From contig JAISTB010000005.1 of assembly GCA_031272775.1 (NCBI GenBank), positions 104,713 through 168,712 of the forward strand: a stretch of DNA of 64,000 nt, written 5' to 3'. This stretch comes from Fusobacteriaceae bacterium. Lineage in GTDB: Bacteria > Fusobacteriota > Fusobacteriia > Fusobacteriales > Fusobacteriaceae. The notes below the pieces were generated by a model, which was given only the letters and a program-made list of their open reading frames with translations, had not been told where the DNA came from and did no database searches. Positions 7,946 to 16,385 of the stretch are shown piece after piece (within the stretch, counting starts at the first letter, position 1; each line of letters begins with the position of its first letter). A program made the translations under genes and the position numbers.

Positions 7946-7988
7946 AATTGCCGGGGGATGTTCTTCGAGCCTTTCCCGGCAATTTTTG
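7946..7988 (+). terminator. Intrinsic terminator between abgT and the M20 genes
   Basis: AATTGCCGGG / CCCGGCAATT (10 bp) followed by TTT. It lies 24 bases before the ATG of the first amidohydrolase. As no promoter is evident after it, it probably ends part of the transcripts and sets a higher transporter-to-hydrolase ratio. Confidence 0.75.
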
Positions 7989-8011
7989 TGCATTTACCCC
8001 ACAGGAGGACA

Positions 8012-9205
8012 ATGGACATCAAACAATTGGCGGAAAAATACGAAAACTGGATCATCGGGCGCAGGCGCTGGTATCACGCCCATCCCGAACTGACCCGATA
8101 CGAAGAAAAAACAACGGCGGCTCTGCTCGCTGATATGCGTGAAATGGGCATTACGGATATACAGCCCTTTAAGGAGGGCTGGCACGGCTTTATTGCCGCG
8201 ATAAAGGGAAGGGGGCCCGGCGGGACTGTCATGCTCAGGGCCGATATCGACGCCCTTCCCGTAAAAGAAGAGACCGGATTGCCTTTTGCCTCTGAAAACG
8301 AGGGAAAAATGCACGCCTGCGGTCACGACGCCCATATGGCCATGCTTCTGGGCGCGGCAAAAATTCTCCGGGACATCCGGGATGAATTTCCGGGGACCGT
8401 GAAGCTTCTGTTTCAGCCCGCGGAGGAATGGGGACTGGGCGCGCCGGAAGTCATGCGGCAGGGAGGACTCGAGGGCGTAGACGCCCTCTATGGCGTTCAT
8501 GTCTGGTCAAGTCTGCCGGCCCTCGCGTTCAATTTTGAATCCGGAGACCGGATGGCGGGCGCGGGTAAGGGAAGCATCGTCATCAAGGGGGCTGGCGCCC
8601 ACGGATCCGCCCCCCATCTGGGCCACGACGCCATTGTGGCCGCAAGCGCCGTAGTCATGGGGATCCAGACGATTGTGAGCCGTATGCGGGATCCGCTGAA
8701 GCCGCTTGTGGTCGGCGTCGGTACCATAGAAGGCGGCGAGGGTTACAACATCATTCCCTCCCGCGTGGAAATGAGTCTCACGATTCGTTTTTACGACGAG
8801 ACCCTCGGCAGAGCCGTCGGAGAAATGATCCGGGACGTGGCGGAAAGGACAGCCAAAGCCTACGGCTGCGAGGCGGAAGTCAGCTATCATTTCGGCGTAA
8901 AGCCTCTTAAAAACAGCGCCGCCAATCTTGTCCGGATCGCGCAAGACGCGGTTACCAAACTGTACGGGGAAGAGAGTTTGCTTCCCATGGAAAAGCTCAC
9001 GAGCTCGGAAGATTTTGCCAACTACGGGGAAAAAGTTCCCTATGTCTTCGGTTTTGTGGGCGTACAGAGCCCCGATGTCCCGGGTTCGGAGCAAAACAAC
9101 CACAACAAGTGTTTCACGGTGGACGAGCGAATCCTCTCGCGGGGGGCTGCGGTCGCGGCGCAGTTCGCGCGGGATTATCTCAAAGAAAGCGGGGTGGAAA
9201 AATGA
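8012..9205 (+). CDS. M20D-family amidohydrolase (AbgA/AbgB/HipO-like), first copy
   Basis: A 397-residue metallo-amidohydrolase. Metal-site motifs are visible: LRADIDALPV, HACGHDAHMAMLLGAAKIL, QPAEE and the dimerisation-domain GAGAHGSAPHLGHDAI. The C-terminal SSEDFANYGEKVP supplies the last metal-ligand region. The family hydrolyses N-acyl amino acids, hippurate, indole-amino acid conjugates or aminobenzoyl-glutamate with two divalent metals in the cytoplasm. The ATG has AGGAGG upstream. It overlaps the next gene by four bases and is about half identical to it by eye, so the pair could act as homologous enzymes or as a heterodimer as AbgA and AbgB do. Confidence 0.92.
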   Translation: MDIKQLAEKYENWIIGRRRWYHAHPELTRYEEKTTAALLADMREMGITDIQPFKEGWHGFIAAIKGRGPGGTVMLRADIDALPVKEETGLPFASENEGKMHACGHDAHMAMLLGAAKILRDIRDEFPGTVKLLFQPAEEWGLGAPEVMRQGGLEGVDALYGVHVWSSLPALAFNFESGDRMAGAGKGSIVIKGAGAHGSAPHLGHDAIVAASAVVMGIQTIVSRMRDPLKPLVVGVGTIEGGEGYNIIPSRVEMSLTIRFYDETLGRAVGEMIRDVAERTAKAYGCEAEVSYHFGVKPLKNSAANLVRIAQDAVTKLYGEESLLPMEKLTSSEDFANYGEKVPYVFGFVGVQSPDVPGSEQNNHNKCFTVDERILSRGAAVAAQFARDYLKESGVEK

Positions 9206-10389
9206 CGGATATCGGAAAACTCGCCGGAGTGGCGAAAGATTATATCATTGAGCGGAGACGCTGGTACCACAGTCATCCGGAGCTCTCCTTCAAGGAAGAA
9301 AAAACCACGGAGGCCATAATTTCTGATCTCAAGGCCCTCGGCATTACGGAAATCACGCCCATGACCGGCGGCTGGTACGGCTGCGTCGGCGTCATCGAAG
9401 GGAGAAAAGAGGGCCCCACGGTACTGCTGCGGGCGGATATCGACGCCCTTCCGGTCACGGAAGAAAGCGGGTTGCCCTACGCCTCACAAAATCCAGGCGT
9501 TATGCACGCCTGCGGGCATGATACGCATATCGCCATGCTCCTGGGCGCGGCCAAAATCCTGCAAAGCGTCCGGGCGGAACTCCCGGGCAGGGTAAAGCTC
9601 CTGTTTCAGCCGGCCGAAGAATTTGTCAGCGGCGCCAAGGAAGTCATCCGGCAGGGATTTTTGGACGACGTGAACGCCTGCTACGGCGTACACATCAACT
9701 CGGTCCTGCCCTCGGGGGCCTTTGATTTTTGTGAAGGGGAGCGCATGGCCGCCGGAGACGGTCTGAAGATTACCGTGGAAGGCATGAGCGCCCACGGGTC
9801 GGCCCCTCATCTGGGCCATGACGCCATCGTGGCGGCGGGCGCGATCATCGGCGGCGTTCAGGCCGTCGTCAGTCGCTTCAACAACCCGCTTTCCCCTCTT
9901 GTCGTCACACTGGGGACGATCCACGGCGGGCAGCGGGCCAACATTATCCCCCAAAAAGTCGTTATGGAAGGGACCGTCCGCTATTTCGACCGGAATCTAA
10001 TGACCAAGGTCATCGACGAAATCAAACAGGTGACGGAAAACATGGCCGCCGCCTACGGTTGCGCGGGATCTGTGGAGTACAGGCACGGCGTCGATCCCCT
10101 GAGCAATACGGACAAGCGTCTTGTGGAGCTTGCCCGAGGGGCCGTCACGAAACTTTTCGGGAAGGACAAGCTCATTGACCTTGAAAAAAATACCGGCGGG
10201 GAAGATTTTTCCTTTTATATGGACAAGGTCCCCGGCGTTTTCGGCAATGTGGGGGCAAGATCCGACGCGATTCCCGAGTCGGCCCTGAGCCTTCATCACG
10301 AAAAATTCTCGCCCGACGAGGAGGCCCTCGCCAAAGGCGCGGCGGTGGCGGCGCAATTTGCCGTGGATTACCTCGCGGCCGGAAAATAA
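9202..10389 (+). CDS. M20D-family amidohydrolase, second copy
   Basis: A 395-residue paralogue of the preceding gene, translationally coupled through an ATGA overlap. It keeps LRADIDALPV, HACGHDTHIAMLLGAAKIL, QPAEEF, the dimerisation segment GMSAHGSAPHLGHDAI and GGEDFSFYMDKVP, so it should be catalytically competent. The N-terminal ERRRWYHSHPELS is typical of the HipO branch. The tandem pair looks like a local duplication followed by divergence. Together with abgT it forms an uptake-and-cleavage unit for an N-acylated amino acid or aminobenzoyl-glutamate. The SD is poor and initiation probably depends on the upstream gene. Confidence 0.92.
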   Translation: MTDIGKLAGVAKDYIIERRRWYHSHPELSFKEEKTTEAIISDLKALGITEITPMTGGWYGCVGVIEGRKEGPTVLLRADIDALPVTEESGLPYASQNPGVMHACGHDTHIAMLLGAAKILQSVRAELPGRVKLLFQPAEEFVSGAKEVIRQGFLDDVNACYGVHINSVLPSGAFDFCEGERMAAGDGLKITVEGMSAHGSAPHLGHDAIVAAGAIIGGVQAVVSRFNNPLSPLVVTLGTIHGGQRANIIPQKVVMEGTVRYFDRNLMTKVIDEIKQVTENMAAAYGCAGSVEYRHGVDPLSNTDKRLVELARGAVTKLFGKDKLIDLEKNTGGEDFSFYMDKVPGVFGNVGARSDAIPESALSLHHEKFSPDEEALAKGAAVAAQFAVDYLAAGK

Positions 10390-10504
10390 TCCGCAAAAAT
10401 ATTCTTTGCCGACTATTGAATTCTCAGCCAAAGTGTTATAAAATTTTAGAAGAAAAGAAAAAGCAAGGGGGAGTATTATACTGAAAAACACATGAGGAGG
10501 CTGT

Positions 10505-11647
10505 ATGAAATTTTTATTCGCGTCGGATTCATTCAAAGGAACGCTCTCGTCGGAAAAAATCATCGAACTCTTGAACATAGCGGCAAAAAAAGTCTTCCCC
10601 CAATGTGAGACGGCCGGGGTACTGATCGCCGACGGCGGCGAAGGGACTGTGGAAGCCGTCATCAAGAACACGAAGGGGAAAATGGTCTCCCTCGAGGTTC
10701 ACGGACCCCTGATGGAACTCAGGAAGTCCTATTACGGGGAAATCAACGAAAAGGAAGCGATCATCGAAATGGCGGCGGCTTCAGGCCTTCCCATGGTTCC
10801 GCCCGAAAAGCGCAATCCGCTCCTGACGACAACCTGCGGGACGGGGGAATTGATCAAGACCGCCCTTGACAAGGGCTTCCGGGATATCGCCATCGCCATC
10901 GGCGGGAGCGCCACCAACGACGGCGGCATGGGGGCCATGAGGGCGCTTGGCGTCAGATTTCTGGACGCGGAGGGAAAGGAACTGGAAGGAACGGGACAGG
11001 ATCTGGAAAAGGTCCGGGATATTGATCTGAGCGGGATTCATCCGGCCGTGGCGGAGACAAAATTCACGGTCATGTGCGACGTCAACAATCCGCTGACCGG
11101 CGAAAGGGGGGCCACATTCACCTTCGGCAAACAGAAGGGCGGGACCCCGGAAATCTTGAAGCGGCTCGAAAGCGGCATGATCAACTACGCCGGGGTTGTG
11201 CTCGCCAAGACCGGCGTCGACGTGGACAAAATTCCGGGCGCGGGCGCTGCGGGAGGCCTCGGGGCGGCCCTTTGCGTTTTTCTCAAGGCAACGCTCAAAT
11301 CGGGGATCGAAACGGTCCTTGACCTCATTCATTTCGACGAACTGCTCAACGATACGGATCTCGTCATTACCGGAGAAGGGCGCATCGACTGGCAGTCGGC
11401 CTTCGGCAAGGTTCCCAGCGGCATCGGCAAGCGCTGTCGGGCGAAAAACGTGCCGGTCGTAGCCGTCGTCGGCGGTATGGGCGACGGGGCGACGGATATT
11501 TACGAGCACGGCGTACATTCCATCGTGACGACGGTCAATACGCCCATGCCTCTCGAAGAGGCCCTGAACCGGGCCGAAGAGCTCTATCTCGACGCGGCGG
11601 AACGAACGTTCCGGGTGCTCAAGGCGGGCATGAACCTCAAAAAATAA
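10505..11647 (+). CDS. Glycerate 2-kinase (GarK/GlxK family)
   Basis: The 380-residue protein belongs to the glycerate kinase family that makes 2-phosphoglycerate from D-glycerate and ATP. The diagnostic N-terminus is FASDSFKGTLSSEKI, followed by VLIADGGEGTVEA, IGGSATNDGGMGAMRALG, the PGAGAAGGLGAAL glycine-rich segment and DLVITGEGRIDWQSAFGKVP. AGGAGG lies five bases before the ATG. It is a single gene between the M20 operon and a bidirectional terminator. The family feeds glycerate from serine, glucarate or glyoxylate breakdown into glycolysis. No other gene of those routes is nearby. Confidence 0.95.
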   Translation: MKFLFASDSFKGTLSSEKIIELLNIAAKKVFPQCETAGVLIADGGEGTVEAVIKNTKGKMVSLEVHGPLMELRKSYYGEINEKEAIIEMAAASGLPMVPPEKRNPLLTTTCGTGELIKTALDKGFRDIAIAIGGSATNDGGMGAMRALGVRFLDAEGKELEGTGQDLEKVRDIDLSGIHPAVAETKFTVMCDVNNPLTGERGATFTFGKQKGGTPEILKRLESGMINYAGVVLAKTGVDVDKIPGAGAAGGLGAALCVFLKATLKSGIETVLDLIHFDELLNDTDLVITGEGRIDWQSAFGKVPSGIGKRCRAKNVPVVAVVGGMGDGATDIYEHGVHSIVTTVNTPMPLEEALNRAEELYLDAAERTFRVLKAGMNLKK

Positions 11648-11660
11648 GCAACGTGACTGA

Positions 11661-11692
11661 AAAAAAGCTGGCGATCACCGCCAGCCTTTTTT
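11661..11692. terminator. Bidirectional terminator between glycerate kinase and YARHG genes
   Basis: A-run, GCTGGCG, five-base loop, CGCCAGC, then seven T residues. The two genes converge here and the hairpin overlaps the stop codon of the minus-strand gene. Confidence 0.85.
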
Positions 11693-12802
11693 TCTTTCCA
11701 CCGCTACGATACTGTCCACATTGTCGTTTTCAAGATCCGTCAGCAGGCGGTCCACATTGCCCGGCGCGGGCTTGTACCAGGCCTTTTTCCCGAAGTAGGT
11801 CTTGAGGTTTTCAGGGCCGAACTGCAAGCCGTAGCGGGCGTAGATTTCGTTTCTCAGCACATAGAGCTCCGCTCTCGAGCAGCTCTCGAGGTATTCCCTC
11901 GTGAAGCGCTCCTTGTCGCTGGGGAAGAGGTAATCCCCCGTCCAGCCATAGACGTCCTCCAACGTCGCCGGATCATAGAACCCGGCCGTCGCCTCTTGCC
12001 CGGCGGGTTTCGTGTCCGCTGCAGCCGTAATTTCTTCCACTTTCGCCTCTGTGGACGCAACGGCCGTTTCGACAGGCTTTTCTTCGCCCGCCGTCACCGC
12101 CACTGCGCCGTCTTTTTCCGCCGGCGCCGGGGAAGCGCTTTCTCCGGATGGGGTTTCAATTTTGACCGCTGCGGGTTCGGCGGATTTCACGTCAGCCGCG
12201 GGCGCCGTCTCCCCGGAAGGCTTTGTGTCCACGATCGCCGCCGCCGCTTCGGCGGGCTTCGTATCCGCCGCGGCGACCTCGATTTTCTTTGTCATGATTT
12301 CCGTGTAACCTACGGAATACTGCTCGAGATCCGGGCGCAAGTTGTTGAATTTTCCGACGAGGCCTTGGAATTTTGTCTGGGCCACGGCCTTGGTCCCGAT
12401 ATCGGTGGATGAGGCCAGCTCCAGCACGTCCGTGATCTCCGCAAAGAGGTCGATACAGGCGTCAAGACCGTTTTTCAACTTTTCATGGGATTCGGCGAAA
12501 TCCGCCGGGGGCTTGAGTTCGTCAAATTTTTGGTGATGGGCTTTCAAGATTTCCCCGATATCCTTGGAGACGCTGAGATTTCTGGCGATGGCCGCGGGAT
12601 CCTGATTTTTGATGTCGACGATGAGCTGCAGGGCCTTATTCAGGGAATTGGTCAGCGAGACGTCCATTTCCCGGATCGTCTCCCTGTAGGCTTCGAGCTG
12701 CTCCACGCCGGCGGTTTCTTTTTCCGTCGCCTGTGGCGTCATATTTTGTGCGTGCGCGAAAAAAGAAAAGAAAAGCAGGGTAAAACAGAAAAATTTTTTC
12801 AT
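11675..12802 (-). CDS. Exported YARHG-domain protein with Ala/Pro-rich linker
   Basis: A 375-residue protein with a signal peptide (MKKFFCFTLLFFSFFAHA). A helical region of about 150 residues follows, then a low-complexity linker of repeated DTKPxxxAAA/SGESA-like units (about 175-285). The C-terminal YARHG domain (about 290-375) holds LYVLRNEIYARYGLQF and KTYFGKKAWYKP. YARHG domains are extracellular and thought to bind cell-wall or polymeric ligands; their biochemical role is unknown. Such proteins are common in Fusobacterium and some Firmicutes. It is monocistronic, with a clear promoter at 12894-12922. Confidence 0.85.
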   Translation of the reverse strand: MKKFFCFTLLFFSFFAHAQNMTPQATEKETAGVEQLEAYRETIREMDVSLTNSLNKALQLIVDIKNQDPAAIARNLSVSKDIGEILKAHHQKFDELKPPADFAESHEKLKNGLDACIDLFAEITDVLELASSTDIGTKAVAQTKFQGLVGKFNNLRPDLEQYSVGYTEIMTKKIEVAAADTKPAEAAAAIVDTKPSGETAPAADVKSAEPAAVKIETPSGESASPAPAEKDGAVAVTAGEEKPVETAVASTEAKVEEITAAADTKPAGQEATAGFYDPATLEDVYGWTGDYLFPSDKERFTREYLESCSRAELYVLRNEIYARYGLQFGPENLKTYFGKKAWYKPAPGNVDRLLTDLENDNVDSIVAVERKKGWR

Positions 12803-12893
12803 GATGCCTCCGTGTGTCCGGTCCGATGCGATATAACCGGTATTTGGGATTTGTCACACATTCTGCGCTGAATTGTTTCTGGTTATAGTCCAT

Positions 12894-12922
12894 ATTATAC
12901 CAAAAAATCCGGATTCTGTAAA
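12894..12922 (-). promoter_or_regulatory. Promoter of the YARHG-protein gene
   Basis: Minus strand TTTACA (12917-12922), 17-base spacer, TATAAT (12894-12899). The leader of about 85 bases contains a CCGG...CCGG pairing of unknown meaning. Confidence 0.7.
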
Positions 12923-13031
12923 GTTCGGAAACAATTTTCTTTGGCTTTTCTTTCTTTAATTTTTAAGGCCTAGACGGTCCGTTCGTTTTTGGGTGACATT
13001 GTAAAATTCCCCCGCTTTCTGATTCTTTCCC

Positions 13032-13061
13032 TTGACCGCCATTGAAAAATCGTGATATAAT
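13032..13061 (+). promoter_or_regulatory. Promoter of cobS and following genes
   Basis: TTGACC (13032-13037), 18-base spacer, TATAAT (13056-13061). No cobalamin riboswitch fits in the roughly 44-base leader. The remainder of the stretch 12803-13111 holds only this and the divergent promoter. Confidence 0.7.
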
Positions 13062-13111
13062 AGTATAGATCCACGAGATTTATTTTACGCCGGTCGCAGG
13101 GAGGGATCGCA

Positions 13112-13918
13112 ATGAACGGAATCATCCAGCTTTTCAAATTTATGACCCGCTTCCCCCTTTTCGGATCGACGCCGGAAAATGAGGGCGAGCTGGGCAAAAG
13201 CATGAAATTTTTCCCGCTGGTCGGCTTTGCCATCGGCGTCGTGTTATACATCTTTTTATGGATCCTGGCAAAACTTTTGCCGGGGGGTCATATTTTCGTG
13301 ATCACGACGATTATCGCCGCAATCGGGGTGATGATCACCGGAGATATGCACCTGCGCGGGCTTGCCGCCACCTATGACAGCATATTCAAATACCGGAGCA
13401 GGCAGAAGATGCTGGACATGATGAAAGACGACGTGTCCATCGGGACAAACGGCGCTATGGCCCTGGGCATAGCCCTTTTGCTGAAAATCTTCCTGCTGGG
13501 GGCCATGCTGCCCAAATATCCGTCCCTGATCATGCTCGTTCCCGTGGCCGGAAGGCTCAACTGCGTCGTCAACTGCACGTATATCGGCGCGGCGAAAAAT
13601 ACGGGCAAGGCGAAACTTTTCGCGGACAATACCAAGGTCGCCGACCTCATGGCCGCCGTCCTGATCACCGTGGGCGTCGTTGCCGTATCGATGATCTTTG
13701 TGCCGTCCTTTGCCAACTACAGGCTCATCTTGTTTTTCCTGACCCTGTTCGCTTTCGCGGCCACGGTCATCGCCGGCTACCTGTTCGGCTACTGGATGAA
13801 AAAACGAATCGGCGGAATCACCGGCCATACGCTGGGCGCCGTCGTCGAGCAGAGCGAGGTGCTGTTTCTGCTCATAATCTATATGGTCCTCGCGGGGACA
13901 TTCACCGGGTACTTGTAA
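13112..13918 (+). CDS. cobS: Adenosylcobinamide-GDP ribazoletransferase (cobalamin synthase)
   Basis: The 268-residue integral membrane protein matches CobS/CobV, which joins adenosylcobinamide-GDP to alpha-ribazole in the last step of the nucleotide-loop pathway. Diagnostic residues are FMTRFPLF near the N-terminus and MHLRGLAATYDSIF with the acidic MLDMMKDDVSIGTNGAM segment (about 85-115). Six or more membrane segments are visible. GGGAGGG lies before the ATG. No other cobalamin gene is adjacent; the following genes, radC and ricT, are unrelated, so this gene is separated from the rest of its pathway. Confidence 0.93.
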   Translation: MNGIIQLFKFMTRFPLFGSTPENEGELGKSMKFFPLVGFAIGVVLYIFLWILAKLLPGGHIFVITTIIAAIGVMITGDMHLRGLAATYDSIFKYRSRQKMLDMMKDDVSIGTNGAMALGIALLLKIFLLGAMLPKYPSLIMLVPVAGRLNCVVNCTYIGAAKNTGKAKLFADNTKVADLMAAVLITVGVVAVSMIFVPSFANYRLILFFLTLFAFAATVIAGYLFGYWMKKRIGGITGHTLGAVVEQSEVLFLLIIYMVLAGTFTGYL

Positions 13919-13962
13919 AAACCGGGAGTACGGAATCATTTTCCACGATCCGGAAGTGAAAA

Positions 13963-14652
13963 ATGGAGGGAAACAAAGGAAATGACGGTCATCGGCGCCG
14001 GATCCGGGAAAAATACCGGAAAGGCGGCTATGGGAGCTTTCTCGATTATGAGATCGTGGAGCTGCTCCTGACTTATTGCATCGGCAGAAAAGACGTGAAG
14101 CCCATCGCAAGGGCGCTCACGACGAAATACAAGCATATCGAGGACATCTTGCGGGCGGACGCGGCCGAGCTTTTGAAAATCGACGGCGTCGGGGAGAATA
14201 CCGCCCTGTTTTTACGTTTGATCGGGGATATCGCGACCCGCCTCTACGGAGAACGACTTGCGGACGTGGATCTCGTCACGCTCAAAAACAAAAACGACTT
14301 GCTGGCTTTTTTGCGAGGCAATCTGGCCTTTTTCTCCGTCGAGAATTTTATGGTCATCTACCTCGACGTGAAAAACCGCATCTTGAAGCATGAGATCCTC
14401 TTTTCGGGGACCATCGACAAAAGCGCGGTCTACCCCAGGGAGATCATCCGGGAAGTCCTGAACCTTGAGGCAAAATCCGTGATTTTCGCCCACAACCACC
14501 CCTCGGGCGACGTGGAGCCTTCGACGAAGGATAAGGAATTCACGACCCACATGCACCGCGGTCTCAGGGAATTCGACATCGCGCTGCTGGATCACATCAT
14601 TATTTCACGGGATTCCTATTTCAGCTTTCTGGAATACGGGACTCTCCGTTAA
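13963..14652 (+). CDS. radC: RadC/JAB-domain protein
   Basis: The 229-residue protein has an N-terminal helix-hairpin-helix segment (LLKIDGVGENTALFLRLIGDI) and a C-terminal MPN/JAB-like domain with the metal motif FAHNHPSGDVEPSTKD, where two His and an Asp would bind zinc. RadC was once thought to act in DNA repair; its real role, apart from natural transformation and mobile elements, is unsettled. The start ATG at 13963 is preceded by a weak GTGAAAAATGG-type site. It sits 44 bases after cobS and 15 bases before ricT, on one apparent transcript. Confidence 0.92.
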   Translation: MEGNKGNDGHRRRIREKYRKGGYGSFLDYEIVELLLTYCIGRKDVKPIARALTTKYKHIEDILRADAAELLKIDGVGENTALFLRLIGDIATRLYGERLADVDLVTLKNKNDLLAFLRGNLAFFSVENFMVIYLDVKNRILKHEILFSGTIDKSAVYPREIIREVLNLEAKSVIFAHNHPSGDVEPSTKDKEFTTHMHRGLREFDIALLDHIIISRDSYFSFLEYGTLR

Positions 14653-14667
14653 GGCAAAAAAGGAGGA

Positions 14668-15696
14668 TTGAAAATCACATTGGAAGAGAGAAAACACGCG
14701 CCGTCCTACCACGGGCGAAATCCGGAACGGCAGGGGCCGAGGGCTGTGGAACGGCGTAAAACAGATAAAAACAGCGTTTTCAATATCGTCGGCGTCATCT
14801 TTGAGGTCACGCGGAAACGATATTATTTTGAAGTGGTCGATAACGGCGACTACAAGAAGGGGGACTATGTCATCGTGGACACGGTCCGGGGGCAGGAAAT
14901 CGGCCTCCTCTATACGGACGTCATGCCCATGTCTGAGCAGCAACTGGTGCTTCCGCTGAAGCCTGTCCTCAAAAAAGCCAACCCCAAGGAAATGAAAAAA
15001 TACGCCCAGCTGCGGGACGAGGCCAAGTCGGCCTTTCTCATTTGCAAGGAAAAGATCGCGGAACACCGCCTGCTGATGAAGCTCGTGGAATCCGAATACA
15101 CCTTTGACAAGACGAAGCTGATTTTTTATTTTACCGCCGACGGCAGGATCGATTTCCGGGATCTCGTCAAGGATCTCGCCAATATCTTCAAGCTGCGGAT
15201 AGAACTCCGGCAAATCGGCGTCCGGGACGAAGCGCGAATTCTGGGATCCATCGGACTTTGCGGCAAAGAGCTCTGCTGCCGCACCTGCATCAACAAGCTC
15301 GACTCCGTCTCGATCAAAATGGTCCGGGATCAGGGGATCGTCATCAATCCCGCGAAGATTTCCGGCATCTGCGGCAGGCTCCTCTGCTGCATGAATTATG
15401 AGTATGACCAGTACGAAGAAGCCCTCCGGGATTATCCGGCCGTGAACCAGAGCGTCATGACGGAACAGGGCAAAGGTAAGGTCATTTCCATCAGTCCCCT
15501 GAGCGGCTATCTCTTTGTGGACGTGGAAGGAAACGGCGTCATGAAGTTCGACCTCGACCAGGTGACCTTCAACCGCCGGGAAGCGAGCAAGCTGAAAACA
15601 TCGGGCCCTGACGGGAAAAAGAACGGCAGGGAACCGGAGAAGGATTTGGACAAAGAATTGGAGAAAGTCCTCGAACCCGGCGCGGTTGAGGAATAG
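14668..15696 (+). CDS. ricT: PSP1-domain protein RicT (YaaT)
   Basis: The 342-residue protein has the PSP1 C-terminal domain and the cysteine pattern of RicT: LCGKELCCRTCINKL (about 192-206) and GICGRLLCCMNYEYDQYEE (about 230-248). In Bacillus subtilis RicT joins RicA and RicF in a 4Fe-4S complex that stimulates RNase Y cleavage. The charged C-terminal tail is rich in Lys and Glu. The start is uncertain. A TTG at 14668 is only one base after GGAGG, so the TTG at 14680 (LEERK) is an alternative. RicT genes often lie beside the tRNA methyltransferase gene that follows here. Confidence 0.88.
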   Translation: MKITLEERKHAPSYHGRNPERQGPRAVERRKTDKNSVFNIVGVIFEVTRKRYYFEVVDNGDYKKGDYVIVDTVRGQEIGLLYTDVMPMSEQQLVLPLKPVLKKANPKEMKKYAQLRDEAKSAFLICKEKIAEHRLLMKLVESEYTFDKTKLIFYFTADGRIDFRDLVKDLANIFKLRIELRQIGVRDEARILGSIGLCGKELCCRTCINKLDSVSIKMVRDQGIVINPAKISGICGRLLCCMNYEYDQYEEALRDYPAVNQSVMTEQGKGKVISISPLSGYLFVDVEGNGVMKFDLDQVTFNRREASKLKTSGPDGKKNGREPEKDLDKELEKVLEPGAVEE

Positions 15697-15704
15697 AGGA
15701 GAAA

Positions 15705-16385
15705 ATGACGGAAGAATCGTTTATCCGGGGGCCTTATGGCTTTACCTCCGATACCCTGGCCCTCGTCCGCTTCTTTATCCGCTGCCGGCGGGAGAAGCGG
15801 GAAGCCGACGGGAAAAAACAACCCGCGATTTTGGATATCGGCACGGGAAACGGGATTATCCCGGTCCTTCTGGCAAGCGAAGGGGGATACCGGAACCTGA
15901 CCGCCGTGGAGATCCAGGAAGGCGCCGCGGCATTGGCGCGGCAAAATTTCGAGGATGCGGGCATCGCTTCCGACGTGACCCTGATCCATGGAGACGTGCG
16001 GGAATTGAAGGCCGGAAACCGTTTTGACGTTGTGATCTCAAACCCGCCCTATATGGCGGTTGACGGGCGAAAAACCAATTTGCTCGAAGAAAAGGCCCGA
16101 TCCCGGCACGAACTCTCCCTGACGCTGGAAGACCTCGTGGCCTCGGCCAAAAGGCTGCTGAAGCCCGTGGGAAAGCTCTATCTCGTGTACAAGACGACGC
16201 GCTTTCCCGAGCTCTTGCAAACCCTCGCGGCCTGCCATTTCGCGCCCGGCCGGACCCGATTCGTGTACGGCGCGCCCGGGAGGCCTTCCCACGCGGTCCT
16301 GATTGAGGCCGGAAAAGGGAAAGGCGGTCCCTTTACCCTTGAGGAACCTTTGTATCTCAATTCACAAACGGAGGAGGAAGCATGA
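15705..16385 (+). CDS. TrmN6/YfiC-type adenine-N6 methyltransferase
   Basis: A 226-residue class I SAM-dependent methyltransferase. Motif I is ILDIGTGNGIIPVLL, motif II is LTAVEIQ, and the catalytic NPPY of adenine-N6 enzymes is in VVISNPPYMAVDGRKTN. The family includes YfiC (TrmN6), which makes m6A37 in tRNA1-Val. The Bacillus orthologue yabB also neighbours yaaT (ricT), matching the order here. It ends in an ATGA overlap with the next gene, an alcohol dehydrogenase, although the two functions are unrelated. Confidence 0.88.
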   Translation: MTEESFIRGPYGFTSDTLALVRFFIRCRREKREADGKKQPAILDIGTGNGIIPVLLASEGGYRNLTAVEIQEGAAALARQNFEDAGIASDVTLIHGDVRELKAGNRFDVVISNPPYMAVDGRKTNLLEEKARSRHELSLTLEDLVASAKRLLKPVGKLYLVYKTTRFPELLQTLAACHFAPGRTRFVYGAPGRPSHAVLIEAGKGKGGPFTLEEPLYLNSQTEEEA

